Shown: in pieces, positions 38,097 through 50,775 of the stretch
Numbering within the stretch: the first letter of the stretch is position 1
How the letters are laid out: each line of letters opens with the position of its first letter
DNA from: Myxococcales bacterium
GTDB lineage: Bacteria > Myxococcota > Myxococcia > Myxococcales > Myxococcaceae
Assembly: GCA_020846875.1 (NCBI GenBank)
Contig: JADLDB010000117.1
Coordinates: 1-64,000 of the forward strand
DNA length: 64,000 bases
Direction: 5' to 3'
Made by a program: the position numbers and the translations under genes
Notes under the pieces: model-generated
The model's input: the letters and a program-made list of their open reading frames with translations, nothing else
What the model was told of the DNA's origin: nothing
Databases searched by the model: none

Positions 38097-39623
38097 TCAC
38101 GCCTCCGTCTGCGGGCGCTTCGGATCCGGCCAGTCCACGTGGAAGAACTTCCCGCGCGGCGCGTCCACCCGCTCGAAGGTGTGGGCCCCGAAGAAGTCGC
38201 GCTGCGCCTGGATGAGGTTGGCCGGCAGCGTCGCCGCCCGGTACCCGTCGAAGTACGACAGCGCCGAGGCAAACGCCGGCGCCGGCACGCCCTCCAGCGC
38301 GCACGCCGCCACCACCGTCCGCCAGTTGGCCTGGGCCTTTGCCACCGCGTCCGCGAAGTAGGGATCGAGCAGCAGGTTGGCCAGCGCCGGGTCGCGCGCG
38401 TAGGCGAGGGTGATCTTCTGCAGGAAGCGCGCGCGGATGATGCAGCCCCCGCGGAAGATCTGCGCGATGGCCCCGAAGTCCAGCTTCCACCCGTGCTCCT
38501 TTGCTGCCGCCGCCATCAACTGGAAGCCCTGCGCGTAGGCCGCCAGCTTCGAGCAGTAGAGCGCGTCGCGCACCGCCGCCACCGTCACCTCGAGGCGGTG
38601 CGGAGCCGGCGCGGAGGTGAGCACCTTCGAGGCCGCCACGCGCTCCTCCTTCCGCGCGCTCAAGTACCGCTGGAAGACCGCCTCCGCGATGGTGGGGCTG
38701 GGCACGCCCAGGTCCAGGGCCGAGGTGCTGGTCCACTTCCCCGTGCCCTTCTGCCCCGCGGCGTCCAGCACCACCTCCACGAAGGGCCGGCCCGTCGCGC
38801 CGTCCCGGTGCCTGAGCACCTCGGCGGTGATCTCGATGAGGAAGCTGTCCAGGTCGCCTTCGTTCCACTCGGTGAAGATGCCCGCCGCCTCGGCGACGGA
38901 CTTCTTCAAGACGCGCGTCAGCACGTCGAAGGCCTCGGCGATCAGCTCCATGTCCGCGTACTCGATGCCGTTGTGCACCATCTTCACGTAGTGCCCGGCG
39001 CCGTCCGCGCCGATGTACGTGGTGCACGGCACGCCGCCCGTCACCGGCCGGCCCGGTGCAGCGCCCGACAGCGGCTTGCCGGTGGTGGCGTCCACCTTCG
39101 CGGCGATGGCCTTCCACACCGGCTCGAGGTGCGCCCACGCCTCCGGCTTGCCGCCCGGCATCAGCGACGGCCCGAAGCGCGCGCCTTCTTCCCCCCCCGA
39201 CACCCCGGAGCCGACGAAGAAGAGGCCCTTCTCGCCCAGCGCCTTCTCCCGGCGGATGGTGTCGGTGAAGAGCGCGTTGCCCCCGTCGACGATGACGTCC
39301 CCCTTCGACAAGAGCGGCGTCAGGCCGTCGATGACCGCGTCGGTGGGCCCGCCGGCCTTCACCATGATGACGATGCGGCGCGGCGCCTTGATGGAGGCCA
39401 CGAAGGCCTTGAGCTCCGCGGCCGGCACCAGCGCTCCGCCGGTGGTGCTGAACACCTCCGGCGGGTGGCCGGCGATGAAGCGCTCGGTGACGGAGGTGGT
39501 GCGGTTGAAGACGGCCACCCGGTAGCCGTGGTCCGCGATGTTGAGCGCCAGGTTCTGTCCCATCACCGCGAGGCCGATGAGGCCCAGGTCGGCGGAGGCG
39601 GGAGCGGGTGGAGTCAGTGCCAT
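38097..39623 (-). CDS. gnd: 6-phosphogluconate dehydrogenase, decarboxylating
   Basis: A 508-residue enzyme turning 6-phosphogluconate into ribulose 5-phosphate, CO2 and NADPH. The N-terminal Rossmann motif is [21 protein letters not shown], with VFNRT after it; [33 protein letters not shown] and [17 protein letters not shown] carry the substrate and catalytic residues, and the C-terminal helical domain ends past [12 protein letters not shown]. An insert between the two halves ([18 protein letters not shown]) makes it longer than the usual 470. Start ATG with GGAGGACTCACC upstream, 13 bases after pgl. Last gene of the operon. Confidence 0.95.
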   Translation of the reverse strand: MALTPPAPASADLGLIGLAVMGQNLALNIADHGYRVAVFNRTTSVTERFIAGHPPEVFSTTGGALVPAAELKAFVASIKAPRRIVIMVKAGGPTDAVIDGLTPLLSKGDVIVDGGNALFTDTIRREKALGEKGLFFVGSGVSGGEEGARFGPSLMPGGKPEAWAHLEPVWKAIAAKVDATTGKPLSGAAPGRPVTGGVPCTTYIGADGAGHYVKMVHNGIEYADMELIAEAFDVLTRVLKKSVAEAAGIFTEWNEGDLDSFLIEITAEVLRHRDGATGRPFVEVVLDAAGQKGTGKWTSTSALDLGVPSPTIAEAVFQRYLSARKEERVAASKVLTSAPAPHRLEVTVAAVRDALYCSKLAAYAQGFQLMAAAAKEHGWKLDFGAIAQIFRGGCIIRARFLQKITLAYARDPALANLLLDPYFADAVAKAQANWRTVVAACALEGVPAPAFASALSYFDGYRAATLPANLIQAQRDFFGAHTFERVDAPRGKFFHVDWPDPKRPQTEA

Positions 39624-39636
39624 GGTGAGTCCTCCT

Positions 39637-40335
39637 TCAAGAAGCGGGGGCGTCGAGCCGCGAGGCGGCGGCGCGATCGAGAAACCACAGGGAGAGGCGG
39701 GCGGCGCGGTGGACGAGGGCGGCGGGCAGCGCGGACTGGGGGTTTCCCAGCGCCTGGGCCACCGCGTCGCGCTTGGCCTCCCCGGTGACGAGGAACCACA
39801 CGGCGCGCGCCTCCCGCAGCGCCGCCAACGTCAGCGTCAGCCGCGCGGGCGGAGGCTTGGGCGAGTCGGTGAGCGCCGCCACCCGCGCGCGCTCCTCGTG
39901 GAGCAGCGCGTGCCCGGGGAAGAGCGAGGCCACGTGCCCGTCGGGCCCCACGCCCAGGTGCACCACGTCCAGGAGCGGCAGCGACGCCTCGTACTCCCTG
40001 GCCGCGTCGAGAGGCGGCCGCTCGCCCGCCATGCGGTGGACGTTGGCCGAAGGGACGCCGCAGGGCCCCAGCAGCACCTCCAGCGCCAGCCGGAAGTTGC
40101 TTTCTGCGTCGTCGGGCGGCACGCAGCGCTCGTCGGAGAAGTGGAAGTGCGTCCTGGCCCAGTCCACGTCCGCCCGCGCCAGTCGGGGGTACAGCGCCCT
40201 GGCCGCCGAGCCGCCGGTGAGCGCGCAGTGGAAGACGCCGCGCGCGGAGATGGCTTCCCCCGCCGCCGCCTCGGTGCGCTGCGCCAGCGCCCCCGCCAGC
40301 ACCTCCAGCGCCTGCTCGATGTAGAGCTCGGTCAT
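39637..40335 (-). CDS. pgl: 6-phosphogluconolactonase
   Basis: A 232-residue lactonase of the DevB/NagB-like family, hydrolysing 6-phosphogluconolactone. Motifs: [36 protein letters not shown] and [19 protein letters not shown], the last being the signature of the family. The ATG at 40335 is preferred (GGAGGAG 11 bases upstream); a GTG at 40347 that overlaps the opcA stop is in frame too. Lies between opcA and gnd. Confidence 0.93.
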   Translation of the reverse strand: MTELYIEQALEVLAGALAQRTEAAAGEAISARGVFHCALTGGSAARALYPRLARADVDWARTHFHFSDERCVPPDDAESNFRLALEVLLGPCGVPSANVHRMAGERPPLDAAREYEASLPLLDVVHLGVGPDGHVASLFPGHALLHEERARVAALTDSPKPPPARLTLTLAALREARAVWFLVTGEAKRDAVAQALGNPQSALPAALVHRAARLSLWFLDRAAASRLDAPAS

Positions 40336-40343
40336 CGCCAGGG

Positions 40344-41405
40344 TCACTCCTCCAGCTCTATGGCCCGGTGCAGCGCCGCCGGGTACAGCTTGTCCCGCCC
40401 CCGCGCCCCCAGCGCCGCCACCACCAGCGCCTCGTCGGCCAGCGCCACGTGAGGCAGCGCGCGCGCCGGCCAGCTCCCGTCGAGGGTGAGGCCTGCGTCG
40501 GTGGAGGTGATCCGCACCTTCTCGCCGCGGTCGCTCTCGAAGGACATGCGCGAGACGCCCGGGCCGGCCGCGGGGGTGAGGTCCACCAGCGCCGCGCCCT
40601 GCTGCCGAGGCACCCGCCAGCCGGGGCTCTGGCGATCGCCCAGGCGCTCCGGGGTCCCCCAGCCGAGCCGCGCGCCCAGCCAGCCCAGCAGCAGCTTCGC
40701 GCTGGCGAACGCCTCGGGGGCGCACTCCACCGCCACGCGCTTGAGCCGGTACAACATGCCCGCCTCCACCGGCGCGTCGAAGGCCCCGGCGATCGCCAAC
40801 CGGCGCGGCGCCAGCTTGAGCCACGCCAGGTCCGCCACCCGGTGCGAGGCCTTGCTGCCCAGCGCCTCCACGCGCTCGAGGCCGCCGGCGCCCAGCGCGC
40901 CGGTGTCGACGATCAGCCGATCCGCGGTGGTCACCAGCTCCTCCACCAACGGGGCGCGCGAGGGGACGCCGGCCCACAGCACCGCGGTGGGGATGTCTGG
41001 CACCAGCAGCGCGCGGGTCAGCGAGGGCAGGTGATCGCTCCCCCTGCCCCTGGCCTCGATGGTGATCTCCTCGGTGCACACCAGCTTCCCGCCGCCCGGC
41101 ATCATCCGGCAGTTGGCGGTGACGAAGGCCTCCACTTCCGCGCCGGTGGCGTTGGCGCGTTGATTCAGGAGGAGCGTGCGCGAGGGGACGACGGCCACCA
41201 GGGCGTCGGCGAGGTGCCGGGCGCGGGTGAGCTCCGCGTCGGTGGAGGCGAACACCACCAGGTTCCACGAGCAGGCGCGCGTCACGGAGGTCTCGGCGCC
41301 GGTGGCGCTGGCCTTGCGCCACAGCGCGGCCAGATCGCGCTCGATCGCCGCCACGTCCACGCCTACCGCGTGGCCGCCGGTGAAGCGCTCCACGTCGGCA
41401 GTCAC
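40344..41405 (-). CDS. opcA: Glucose-6-phosphate dehydrogenase assembly protein OpcA
   Basis: A 353-residue OpcA-family protein, a subunit that activates or assembles Zwf, best studied in cyanobacteria and actinobacteria. Family features seen: TRACSWNLVVFASTD, SRTLLLNQR, VCTEEITIEARG, HLPSLTRALLVPDIPTAVLW and RLIVDTGAL. Its GTG start overlaps the zwf stop by four bases, so it is made stoichiometrically with Zwf. The carboxy-terminal half (ADLAWLKLAPRRLAIAGAFD) is also typical. Confidence 0.9.
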   Translation of the reverse strand: MTADVERFTGGHAVGVDVAAIERDLAALWRKASATGAETSVTRACSWNLVVFASTDAELTRARHLADALVAVVPSRTLLLNQRANATGAEVEAFVTANCRMMPGGGKLVCTEEITIEARGRGSDHLPSLTRALLVPDIPTAVLWAGVPSRAPLVEELVTTADRLIVDTGALGAGGLERVEALGSKASHRVADLAWLKLAPRRLAIAGAFDAPVEAGMLYRLKRVAVECAPEAFASAKLLLGWLGARLGWGTPERLGDRQSPGWRVPRQQGAALVDLTPAAGPGVSRMSFESDRGEKVRITSTDAGLTLDGSWPARALPHVALADEALVVAALGARGRDKLYPAALHRAIELEE

Positions 41406-42934
41406 GGCCGCCTCCAGTGGTGACCGGCCCGCAGGAGCAGCCGATCCGCCTCGTCGGGTCCCCAGGTGCCCGCCTCGTACGTCTCCACGTCGTCGGCGGC
41501 CGCGTCCCACGCCTCGTGGACTCTTGAAATCCACCGCCACGACGCCTCCACCTCGTCCCCGCGGGTGAAGAGCGCCTGATCCCCCAGCATGCAGTCGAGC
41601 AGGAGCCGCTCGTACGCCTCCGGGGGCTCCTGCCCGAAGGACGTCCCGTAGCGGAACTCCATGTTGACCGGTTGGATCTCCAGGGTGTTGCCCGGCACCT
41701 TGGCGCCGAAGCGCAGGCTGACGCCTTCGTCCGGCTGGATGCGGATCGCCAGCACGTTGGGCGACTGCCCCGCCTGCGCGCGATCGCCGAAGAGCCGCAG
41801 CGGCGCCTCGCGGAACACCAGCGCCACCTCGGTCACCTTCTTGGGCATCGCCTTGGCCGAGCGCAGGTAGAAGGGCACGCCGGCCCAGCGCCAGTTGTCG
41901 ATGAACAGCTTGAGGGCCACGTAGGTCTCGCGCTTCGAGCCCGGCTGCACCCCCGGCTCCTCCTGGTAGCCGACCTGCCGGCGGCCGGACACGGTGCCCG
42001 CCCGGTACTGCCCGCGCACCACGAATTCGTCGAAGCGCCCCTCGGGGATGGGCCGCAGCGCCTTCAAGACCTTCACCTTCTCGTCGCGCAGGTCGTCGGC
42101 GTGGGTGGAGACGGGCGGCTCCATGGCGGTGATGGCCAGCACCTGGAAGAGGTGGTTCTGCACCATGTCCCGGAGAATGCCGGCCTGCTCGAAGTAGCCG
42201 CCGCGGCCCTCGATGCCCAGCGCCTCCGCGCCGGTGATCTGCACGTGATCGACGTAGCGGCTGTTCCACAGCGGCTCGAAGAGGCCGTTGGCGAAGCGCA
42301 GCACCATCAGGTTCTGCACCGTCTCTTTTCCGAGGTAGTGGTCGATGCGGTACACGCTGGACTCGTCCAGCACGCCCAGCACCTCGCGGTTGAGCGCCTG
42401 CGCGGTCAAGAGGTCCGTGCCGAAGGGCTTCTCGATGATCACCCGGCGGAAGGGGCGGCCCTTCGACGCGTCCACCAGGCCGGCTTCACCCAGCCGCTTC
42501 ACCGCCACGGGGAAGGTGGACGGCGGGGTGGACAGGTAGAAGACGCGGTTGCCGGGGATGCCTCGGTCCTGGTCCAGCGCGGCGAGGCGGGCCTTGAGCG
42601 CCTGGTAGCTGGCGGGATCGTCGTAGTCGCCCGTCTGGAAGAAGAGGTTCTTCGAGAAGGCGTCCCAGGCGTGCGGCTCGAGCGGCCGGTGACGGGCGAA
42701 CTTCGCGCAGGCCTCTTTCAGCTCGGCGCGGAAGGCGTCGTCGCTGGTGCCCTTGCGGGCGAAGCCGACGATGGCCATCGACGCGGGCAACAGCCGCTCG
42801 CAGGCCAGGGTGTACAGCGCGGGCACCAGCTTGCGTCGGGTGAGGTCGCCCGAGGCCCCGAAGATGACCACCGTGCACGGCTCGGGCAGGCGCTCATCCA
42901 CCAGTCCCTGTCGCAGCGGGTTGGGTTCCGTCAC
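41402..42934 (-). CDS. zwf: Glucose-6-phosphate 1-dehydrogenase
   Basis: A 510-residue enzyme oxidising glucose 6-phosphate with NADP, first step of the oxidative pentose phosphate route. Motifs: VVIFGASGDLTRRKLVPALY (coenzyme), KPFGTDL, and the active site RIDHYLGKETVQNLMVLRFAN. The GTG at 42934 precedes TEPNPLRQGL and has AGGGGGCG upstream; the frame is open further but without family similarity. First gene of zwf-opcA-pgl-gnd, divergent from a pseudopilin gene across about 196 bp. Confidence 0.96.
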   Translation of the reverse strand: MTEPNPLRQGLVDERLPEPCTVVIFGASGDLTRRKLVPALYTLACERLLPASMAIVGFARKGTSDDAFRAELKEACAKFARHRPLEPHAWDAFSKNLFFQTGDYDDPASYQALKARLAALDQDRGIPGNRVFYLSTPPSTFPVAVKRLGEAGLVDASKGRPFRRVIIEKPFGTDLLTAQALNREVLGVLDESSVYRIDHYLGKETVQNLMVLRFANGLFEPLWNSRYVDHVQITGAEALGIEGRGGYFEQAGILRDMVQNHLFQVLAITAMEPPVSTHADDLRDEKVKVLKALRPIPEGRFDEFVVRGQYRAGTVSGRRQVGYQEEPGVQPGSKRETYVALKLFIDNWRWAGVPFYLRSAKAMPKKVTEVALVFREAPLRLFGDRAQAGQSPNVLAIRIQPDEGVSLRFGAKVPGNTLEIQPVNMEFRYGTSFGQEPPEAYERLLLDCMLGDQALFTRGDEVEASWRWISRVHEAWDAAADDVETYEAGTWGPDEADRLLLRAGHHWRRP

Positions 42935-43130
42935 GCGCGCCCCCTGTCTTCGCGCGCCGAAGGTTACCGGGCCGGGAGCCACAGTCGCGCCAATTCGACA
43001 GCGGCCCCCACCGGTGCGCGGGACTTCTTGTCGCGGCTGGGTCCGGTCCCTCCGTCGGAGCGCGGAGTTCCCGCCGGCACGCGCACTGCACAGCGCCGCC
43101 CCAGGGCCACTGAACGAAACGGAGGAAGAC

Positions 43131-43523
43131 ATGAAACGAAGGAAGGCGCGCGGGTTGACGCTGATCGAGATCGTCGTCGTCGTCACCATCTCGGCGCTGT
43201 TGATGTCGGCGGTGGCGGTGTCGGCGCTCACCATCCATCAGAACTCGCTGCGGGAGCGCGCGCGGATGGACGTGCGCACGGTGCTCAACGTGCTGGACAT
43301 GTACCGGATGAGCAAGGGCCGCTACCCGGAGCCGGAGAAGGGGCTGGGGGCGTTGACGGCGGCGAAGCTGGTGAAGGAGGTGCCGACCGATCCCTGGGGC
43401 AAGGCCTACGCCTACGCCCTGGAGGAAGGCGAGCCGGTCGTCACCTCGTTCGGCGCGGACGGCGCGCCGGGCGGCACCGGCAGCGACGCGGACGTGTCCA
43501 GCCAGGCGCTGGACGAAGACTGA
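43131..43523 (+). CDS. GspG-like type II secretion pseudopilin
   Basis: A 130-residue type IV pilin-like protein: basic leader KRRKARG, cleavage before LTLIEIVVVVTISALL with Glu5 of the mature chain, and the major pseudopilin pattern RYPEPEKGLGALTA and PTDPWGKAYAY, with a C-terminal Asp-rich calcium-site-like tail (GADGAPGGTGSDAD). Cleaved by prepilin peptidase, it would polymerise at the inner membrane. No other gsp gene is near. GGAGGAAGAC precedes the ATG. Its TGA and the stop of the convergent lipoprotein together read TGATCA, with no gap. Confidence 0.85.
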   Translation: MKRRKARGLTLIEIVVVVTISALLMSAVAVSALTIHQNSLRERARMDVRTVLNVLDMYRMSKGRYPEPEKGLGALTAAKLVKEVPTDPWGKAYAYALEEGEPVVTSFGADGAPGGTGSDADVSSQALDED

Positions 43524-43844
43524 TCAGGGCGGTGGCACCGCAGCGCACTTCCCCTGAACGCACTTCGCGTTCATCGGCGGGCAGGGTGCGCAGGCGATGG
43601 CCGGCTGCGGGCCACACCACTGCAGGGCGCGGCTCCGCTCGGTGTTCCACGCGGACAGGCTGCCGGAGTTGATGGCGTCGTTGGCGCACTGGCACACCGC
43701 GCAGACGTCGCCGGAGAAGACCACAATGCAGTGCGAGTCCGACGAGCAGGTTTGATCGAAGCGGCTCGCGTCCAGCACGGTGGAGCCCGGGCAGGCCGTC
43801 AGGCCCAGCACCATGGCCACGCCCAGGAGCCCGGTCCGCTTCAC
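43524..43844 (-). CDS. Small cysteine-containing lipoprotein
   Basis: A 106-residue lipoprotein: lipobox LTAC after LLGVAMVLG. The mature part has about nine Cys in CSSDSHCIVV, CAVCQC, QWCGP and CAPCPPMNAKCVQGKC, which suggests disulphide bonding outside the cytoplasm. No family recognised; the pattern is common in myxobacterial surface proteins. GTG start with a weak AAAGG site. Overlaps no other gene, if the permease starts at its CTG. Confidence 0.65.
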   Translation of the reverse strand: MKRTGLLGVAMVLGLTACPGSTVLDASRFDQTCSSDSHCIVVFSGDVCAVCQCANDAINSGSLSAWNTERSRALQWCGPQPAIACAPCPPMNAKCVQGKCAAVPPP

Positions 43845-43908
43845 CTTTCCAGTCTGGCACGTCCGCTGCCCCTGGCGTGCTAAAGGTCGCGGCCCAGGGG
43901 AGCGCCAC

Positions 43909-45248
43909 CTGACCGGTCCGACACCCACCAGGAGCTTCGGTCTCGCCTCGGGCGTCGGCCTCGTCGTCGCCAACATGGTGGGCGCGGGCGTCTTCCTCTC
44001 CACCGGCTTCATGGCCCAGTCGCTGGGGCCGGCGCACATCCTGCTGGCGTGGGTGATCGGCGCGGTGCTGGCCCTGTGCGGCGCGGTGGCCTACGCCGAG
44101 GTGGCGCGCCTGGTTCCCCACAGCGGCGGCGAGTACCGCTACCTCTCCACGCTGCTCCACCCCTCCCTGGGCTACCTCGCCGGGTGGGCCTCGCTGCTGG
44201 TGGGCTTCTCCGCGCCCATCGCGCTGGACGCGCTGGCTGCCGGGGCCTTCGCGCGCGCGGTGAACAGCTCGCTCGATCCACGCGTCGTAGGGGCCGTGCT
44301 GATCATCGGCCTCACCGGGCTGCACGCCCTACGCCTCAAGGTGTCCGCCCGGGGGCAGAACGTGCTGGTGGCGCTCAAGGTGCTGCTCCTGGCGGGCTTC
44401 GTGGGGGTGGGCGTGGCGGCGGGCACGGTAGCGTGGCCGGCCTGGACGCCGCCGCACCCGTCGCCGTCGCCGTGGCCGGACCTGGTGGGCAGCCTCTTCT
44501 TCATCGCCTTCGCCTTCAGCGGGTGGAACGCGGCGGTGTACGCGGCCGACGAATTCAAGGCCCCGGAGCGCGACGTGCCCAGGGCGATGCTGTTGGGCTG
44601 CCTCTCGGTGGGCGCGCTGTACCTGGTGGTGAACTACCTCTTCGTGGCCAACCTGACGCCGGAGCAGGGCGCCGTCGTCTTCCACTACGACGACTTCACG
44701 TCGCTCAAGGGGCAGTACGAGCAGGTGACGTTGGGGCAGGCGGTGATGGCGGCGCTGCTGGGGCCGGTGGCGGCGCGGGTGATGAGCGGAGTGATGGTGC
44801 TGCTCTTCGTGTCCGCGATGAGCGCCATGCTCCTGCTGGGGCCGCGCGTGTACGCGGCGATGGCCCGTGACGGCTTTCTGCCCGCGGCGCTCGAGGGCCA
44901 CGAGGGCCGTCCCCCGGCGGGCGCGATCGTCCTGCAGGGCGCGCTGGGCCTGCTGCTGCTGGTCGTCCACGACGTCCGCACGGTGTTGTCCAACGTGGGG
45001 GCCATTCTCGTCCTCTTCGCCGCGCTGACGGTGTCGGGGTTGTTCCGCGCGGCCTTCACCGCGAAGACGGCGGAGCAGCGGCCTCGCCTCCCGGCGCTGC
45101 TGGCGGCGGGGGTGTACGTCGCTTCGTCCGGGTGGATGTTGTGGGTGGGCCTCCAGCGCTCGCCGACGCTGTTCCTCTGGGTGGCCGGCGTGGCGGTGGT
45201 GGCGGTGGGCGCGTGGTGGGCGACGACGATGGCGCGCAGGAGGACGGC

Positions 45249-45252
<4 letters not shown>
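43909..45252 (+). CDS. APC-family amino acid permease, probable CTG start
   Basis: A 447-residue transporter with 11-12 helices of the amino acid/polyamine/organocation family: the first helix has GLASGVGLVVANMVGAGVFLSTG (GxG unwound region GAG), with EVARLVPHSGGEYRYL and FAFSGWNAAVYAADEFK as in APC members. The frame has no ATG, GTG or TTG between the divergent lipoprotein gene and the first helix; CTG at 43909 lies 6 bases after AGGGGAG and gives LTGPTPTRSFG, the expected N-terminus. An ATG at 43816 would overlap the other gene. Its stop overlaps the kinase start (ATGA). Confidence 0.8.
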
Positions 45253-47240
<1,988 letters not shown>

Positions 47241-47335
47241 CCCAAGCGCCCCAAAATTCCGAAGGGGGCAGGGGCATTGCCCGGTGCCGGAGGCCCTCGT
47301 AGTGTCAGCGCACGACACCGTTCGTGGGGGGATGC

Positions 47336-49402
47336 GTGAGGATTCAGGGCGTCGGCGCTACCGACCACGCTCGTCGGCAGCGAGCGATCATTCGCGTTTG
47401 CGGAGCGGCGGTGGTGTCCGCGCTGCTGTTGCTGGTGAAGGCGCTCTTTCTCGGGCCCTCGCCCGAGTGGGGCACCAGCGTCTTGCTGCTGCTGGTGGCC
47501 GTCGCCGTCCTCGGCGTGGTGCTCCTCGCGCGCCGTGGGCATGTGCGAGCGGCCGGCGTCACGCTGACGGCGGTGGTGCTGGTGGGGGTCACCGCCGGTC
47601 CGCTGGTCCGGGGCCAGGTCGGCTATGCGCCCTTCTTCGTCGTCATCGCGACCATCGTGGCCGCGGTCACCCTCGAGCCGCGCGACGTCTACGTCACCAT
47701 CGGCGCGGGCCTCCTCTCGCTGGCGCTGATCGCCTGGCTCGGCGCCGGCTTCAGCCCTCAGCCCGGGCTCCCCGGCGGTGTCCTCGTCAACGGCGTCATC
47801 CTCTTCGGGCTGCTCTCGGCGGTTGCCGTCATGATGGCCGTCGGGGTGCGGCGCCTGCTGGACGACCTCGACCTGCGAGAGCGCGAGGCCCACCAGGCGC
47901 GCGAAGAGGCCCGGCAGGCCGACGTGCGGGCGCGCGTCATCGCGGACAACACCGGCGATCTGATCACTCTGGTGAGTCTGCAGGGCGAGGTCGTCTGGGT
48001 CAGCCCTTCACACCGGCGGGTGCTGGGCGCCGGAGCGCTCGCCGGCCAGTACGCGGGCTGGAACCACCTGGTGCACCCCGAGGACCTGCAGCCGATCCTC
48101 GACGCCTTCTCCGGGGCCAGCCAGGGGCGGGTGGTCCGTCGGCAGCTTCGCCTCAAGCAGCGCGACGGCACCTGGGGCTGGTTCGAAGCCCTCTTCTCCC
48201 CGGTACCCGGAGAGCCGTTCGTGGTGGTGGCCACCCGCGACGTCACCGAGGTGCGGGCGCTGTCGGCGCAGCTCGAGGCCTCGCAGAAGATGGAAGCGCT
48301 GGGCCGGCTCGCCGGCGGTGTGGCCCACGACTTCAACAACCTCCTCTCGGTGATGCAGTCCTGCGCGTCGCTGGTGCGCAGCGAGCTGCCCGAAGGGAAC
48401 GAGGCCGGCGAGGACCTGGACGATCTGCAGGGCGCCATCGAGCGCGCCACCGCGTTGACCCGCCAGTTGCTGGCCTTCAGCCGCCGCGAGGTGGTGGTGC
48501 CGTCGCGCCTGGTGCTGGGCGAGGTGCTGGCCCCCACGGTGGACCTGGTGCGGCGCTTGTTGGGCAAGCAGGTGGAGGTGCGCTTCTCCCTGGCGCCCGG
48601 CGGCTGGCCGGTGCGGGCAGCGGTTTCCCAGCTCGAGCAGGTGGTGATGAACCTGTGCGTCAACGCCCGGGACGCGATGCCTCAAGGCGGACTGCTGGAG
48701 CTCGAGGTCGCGCCGGTACAGGACGGGGCGCTGGGCGAGGCGATGTGCCTGTCGGTGCGCGACAACGGCACCGGGATGAGCGAGGAGACGCGCTCGCGCC
48801 TCTTCGAGCCCTTCTTCACCACCAAGCCGCCGGGTCGCGGCACGGGCCTGGGCCTGGCCACCGTCTACGGCATCGTCAACGGACTGGGGGGGCGCATCGA
48901 GGTGCACACGGCTCTGGGTAAGGGGTCCGAGTTCCGCGTCCTGCTGCCCCGCGCGCCCGAGGGAGAGGCGACTGTTCCGTCGCCGTCGAGCTCGTCCCTG
49001 CAGCGACCGTCGCCCCTGGTCTTCGTGGTGGATGACGATTCACCGGTCCGCACGTTGATGGTGAAGCTCCTGACCGGCGGCGGCTTTCAGGTGCGGCACT
49101 TCCCGTCCGGGGAAGAGGCGCTGGGCGCTCTGACCGCCAGCAACAGGCCCGACGTGCTGGTGACCGACGTGATGCTGCCGAGGATGGACGGGGTGCGGCT
49201 CGCCGAGGCCTTCCGGGAGCGCCTCCCGGGGCTGCAGGTGGTGCTGGTGTCGGGCTTCGCGCCGAACCCCGCCGCCACCGAGCGCCTCGTCGCGCAGGGC
49301 GCCCGCTTCCTGCCCAAGCCGTTCACGCCCGCGACGCTGCTCGCCGCCGTCCAGGCGGACGCCGGGCCGCCTGAGGAGGAGCCCGCGCAGCCCGGCCGTT
49401 GA
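47336..49402 (+). CDS. Hybrid histidine kinase with C-terminal receiver
   Basis: A 688-residue protein: about five or six N-terminal helices (20-165), coiled linker, PAS domain (about 205-320, [21 protein letters not shown]), HisKA with the His in [12 protein letters not shown], HATPase_c ([30 protein letters not shown]), and a receiver domain (about 565-680, [30 protein letters not shown]). The phospho-His segment is of the HDFNNLL type common in hybrid kinases of this order. GTG start with GGGGGGA upstream. No output regulator adjacent. Confidence 0.88.
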   Translation: MRIQGVGATDHARRQRAIIRVCGAAVVSALLLLVKALFLGPSPEWGTSVLLLLVAVAVLGVVLLARRGHVRAAGVTLTAVVLVGVTAGPLVRGQVGYAPFFVVIATIVAAVTLEPRDVYVTIGAGLLSLALIAWLGAGFSPQPGLPGGVLVNGVILFGLLSAVAVMMAVGVRRLLDDLDLREREAHQAREEARQADVRARVIADNTGDLITLVSLQGEVVWVSPSHRRVLGAGALAGQYAGWNHLVHPEDLQPILDAFSGASQGRVVRRQLRLKQRDGTWGWFEALFSPVPGEPFVVVATRDVTEVRALSAQLEASQKMEALGRLAGGVAHDFNNLLSVMQSCASLVRSELPEGNEAGEDLDDLQGAIERATALTRQLLAFSRREVVVPSRLVLGEVLAPTVDLVRRLLGKQVEVRFSLAPGGWPVRAAVSQLEQVVMNLCVNARDAMPQGGLLELEVAPVQDGALGEAMCLSVRDNGTGMSEETRSRLFEPFFTTKPPGRGTGLGLATVYGIVNGLGGRIEVHTALGKGSEFRVLLPRAPEGEATVPSPSSSSLQRPSPLVFVVDDDSPVRTLMVKLLTGGGFQVRHFPSGEEALGALTASNRPDVLVTDVMLPRMDGVRLAEAFRERLPGLQVVLVSGFAPNPAATERLVAQGARFLPKPFTPATLLAAVQADAGPPEEEPAQPGR

Positions 49403-49484
49403 GGCGCTTGACGTCGCTGCCCTTTCCGAATCGCCCGCCTCCCGCTGGCCGCGGGGGCGCAGGCGTCGTAAACGGCCGTTCTCG

Positions 49485-50669
49485 ATGCGCCTCGTTCCCC
49501 TCTACGTCCTCCTCGGCGCGCTGTCCGCCTGCGGACCGGCCACCCCCGCTGATCCGCTGCCCTTCGAGCCCGCCTCGGCCACCGCCGCGCCCGATCCGGC
49601 GAAGCCTGGCCCCTTCCCGGTGGGCGTGCGCACCGTCACCTACGAGGACACCGGCCGCCGGAAGCCTGACGGCTCACCGCGCCTCCTGGTGACCGAGATC
49701 TGGTACCCCGCCACCCAGGCCACCCGCGGCCAGCCCGGCGTCAGCTACGACGTTCGCAGCGTGTTCACCGAGGCGCAGGTGGCGGCGCTCAGCGGCGTGG
49801 AAGTCCCGCTGCTCGAGACGGCCGCGGTGCGCGACGCGCCGCTGGCCACCGAGCACGGCCCCTTTCCGTTGATCGTCTTCGCCCACGGGCAGGGCGCGGT
49901 GCGGTGGCAGTCCACCTACTACACGGTGACGCTGGCCTCGCACGGCTACGTGGTGATCTCCACGGACCATGAGGGCGGCACGCTGTACGACCTGGTGCGG
50001 GGCAACCTGCAGAACGTGGCGGTGGGCCTGGAGACCCGCCCGGTGGACGTGCGGTACCTGCTCAACCGGATGGAGCGGCTCAAGCCGGAGGATCCGCTGT
50101 ACGGCCACCTGGACCTGGGGCACATCGGCGTCACCGGCCACTCCTTCGGCGCGCTCACTTCCTTCCGGGTGGGGGCGGAGGATCCCCGGGTGAAGGCGAT
50201 CGTCCCCCAGGCGCCCACCGACGTGAACCTCGCCTGGCTGGGGCTGCCCCAGCCGGTGAAGCTGAACATGCCGGTGATGGTGCAGGCCGCCCACCGGGAC
50301 CAGACGCTGGAGTGGGACTCGAACATCGTCCCCACCTGGCCCCTGCTGGAGCGCCCGCGCTGGCTGGTGGACCTGGTGCAGGGCGGGCACTTCACCTTCT
50401 CGGATCTCTGCGCCTTCGATCTCGCGTCCATCGCCGAGCGCGTCAGCCTGGACGTGATGGGCGCCGACGTGCGCAAGGTGCTGGAGGACGGCTGCGCAGC
50501 TCCCGCGCCGCCGGCGTCGGTGGCCCAGCCGGTCATCAACCACTTCGGGGTGGCCTTCTTCAACGCGCACCTGCGCGGCTCGGAAGGCTCGAAGGCGCTG
50601 CTCACGCAGGAGAGGGGCGACGCGGTGGCGGGCGCGCCGGGCGTGGTGGCGGTGACCGCGGATCCCTGA
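49485..50669 (+). CDS. Lipase/PAF-acetylhydrolase-like lipoprotein
   Basis: A 394-residue lipoprotein: lipobox LSAC (Cys16), then an alpha/beta-hydrolase of the platelet-activating-factor-acetylhydrolase or dienelactone-hydrolase kind. Features: FPVGVRTVTYEDTGR, EIWYPATQATRG, PFPLIVFAHGQGAV, the nucleophile motif VTGHSFGALTS, an acid in PVMVQAAHRDQT and late His in VQGGHFTFSDLC. Probably an esterase at the outer membrane; substrate unknown. Alone on its strand, no clear operon partner. Confidence 0.78.
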   Translation: MRLVPLYVLLGALSACGPATPADPLPFEPASATAAPDPAKPGPFPVGVRTVTYEDTGRRKPDGSPRLLVTEIWYPATQATRGQPGVSYDVRSVFTEAQVAALSGVEVPLLETAAVRDAPLATEHGPFPLIVFAHGQGAVRWQSTYYTVTLASHGYVVISTDHEGGTLYDLVRGNLQNVAVGLETRPVDVRYLLNRMERLKPEDPLYGHLDLGHIGVTGHSFGALTSFRVGAEDPRVKAIVPQAPTDVNLAWLGLPQPVKLNMPVMVQAAHRDQTLEWDSNIVPTWPLLERPRWLVDLVQGGHFTFSDLCAFDLASIAERVSLDVMGADVRKVLEDGCAAPAPPASVAQPVINHFGVAFFNAHLRGSEGSKALLTQERGDAVAGAPGVVAVTADP

Positions 50670-50775
50670 CGGCTTCCGCTTCCGGCTCGTTTGATCATTG
50701 ACGGGACGCGGGGCTGGTGGTGTCACCCGCCTCCGGAAGCGTCCTGTCGTCCCCTCTCGTCTGCGAGGTCCCGCC

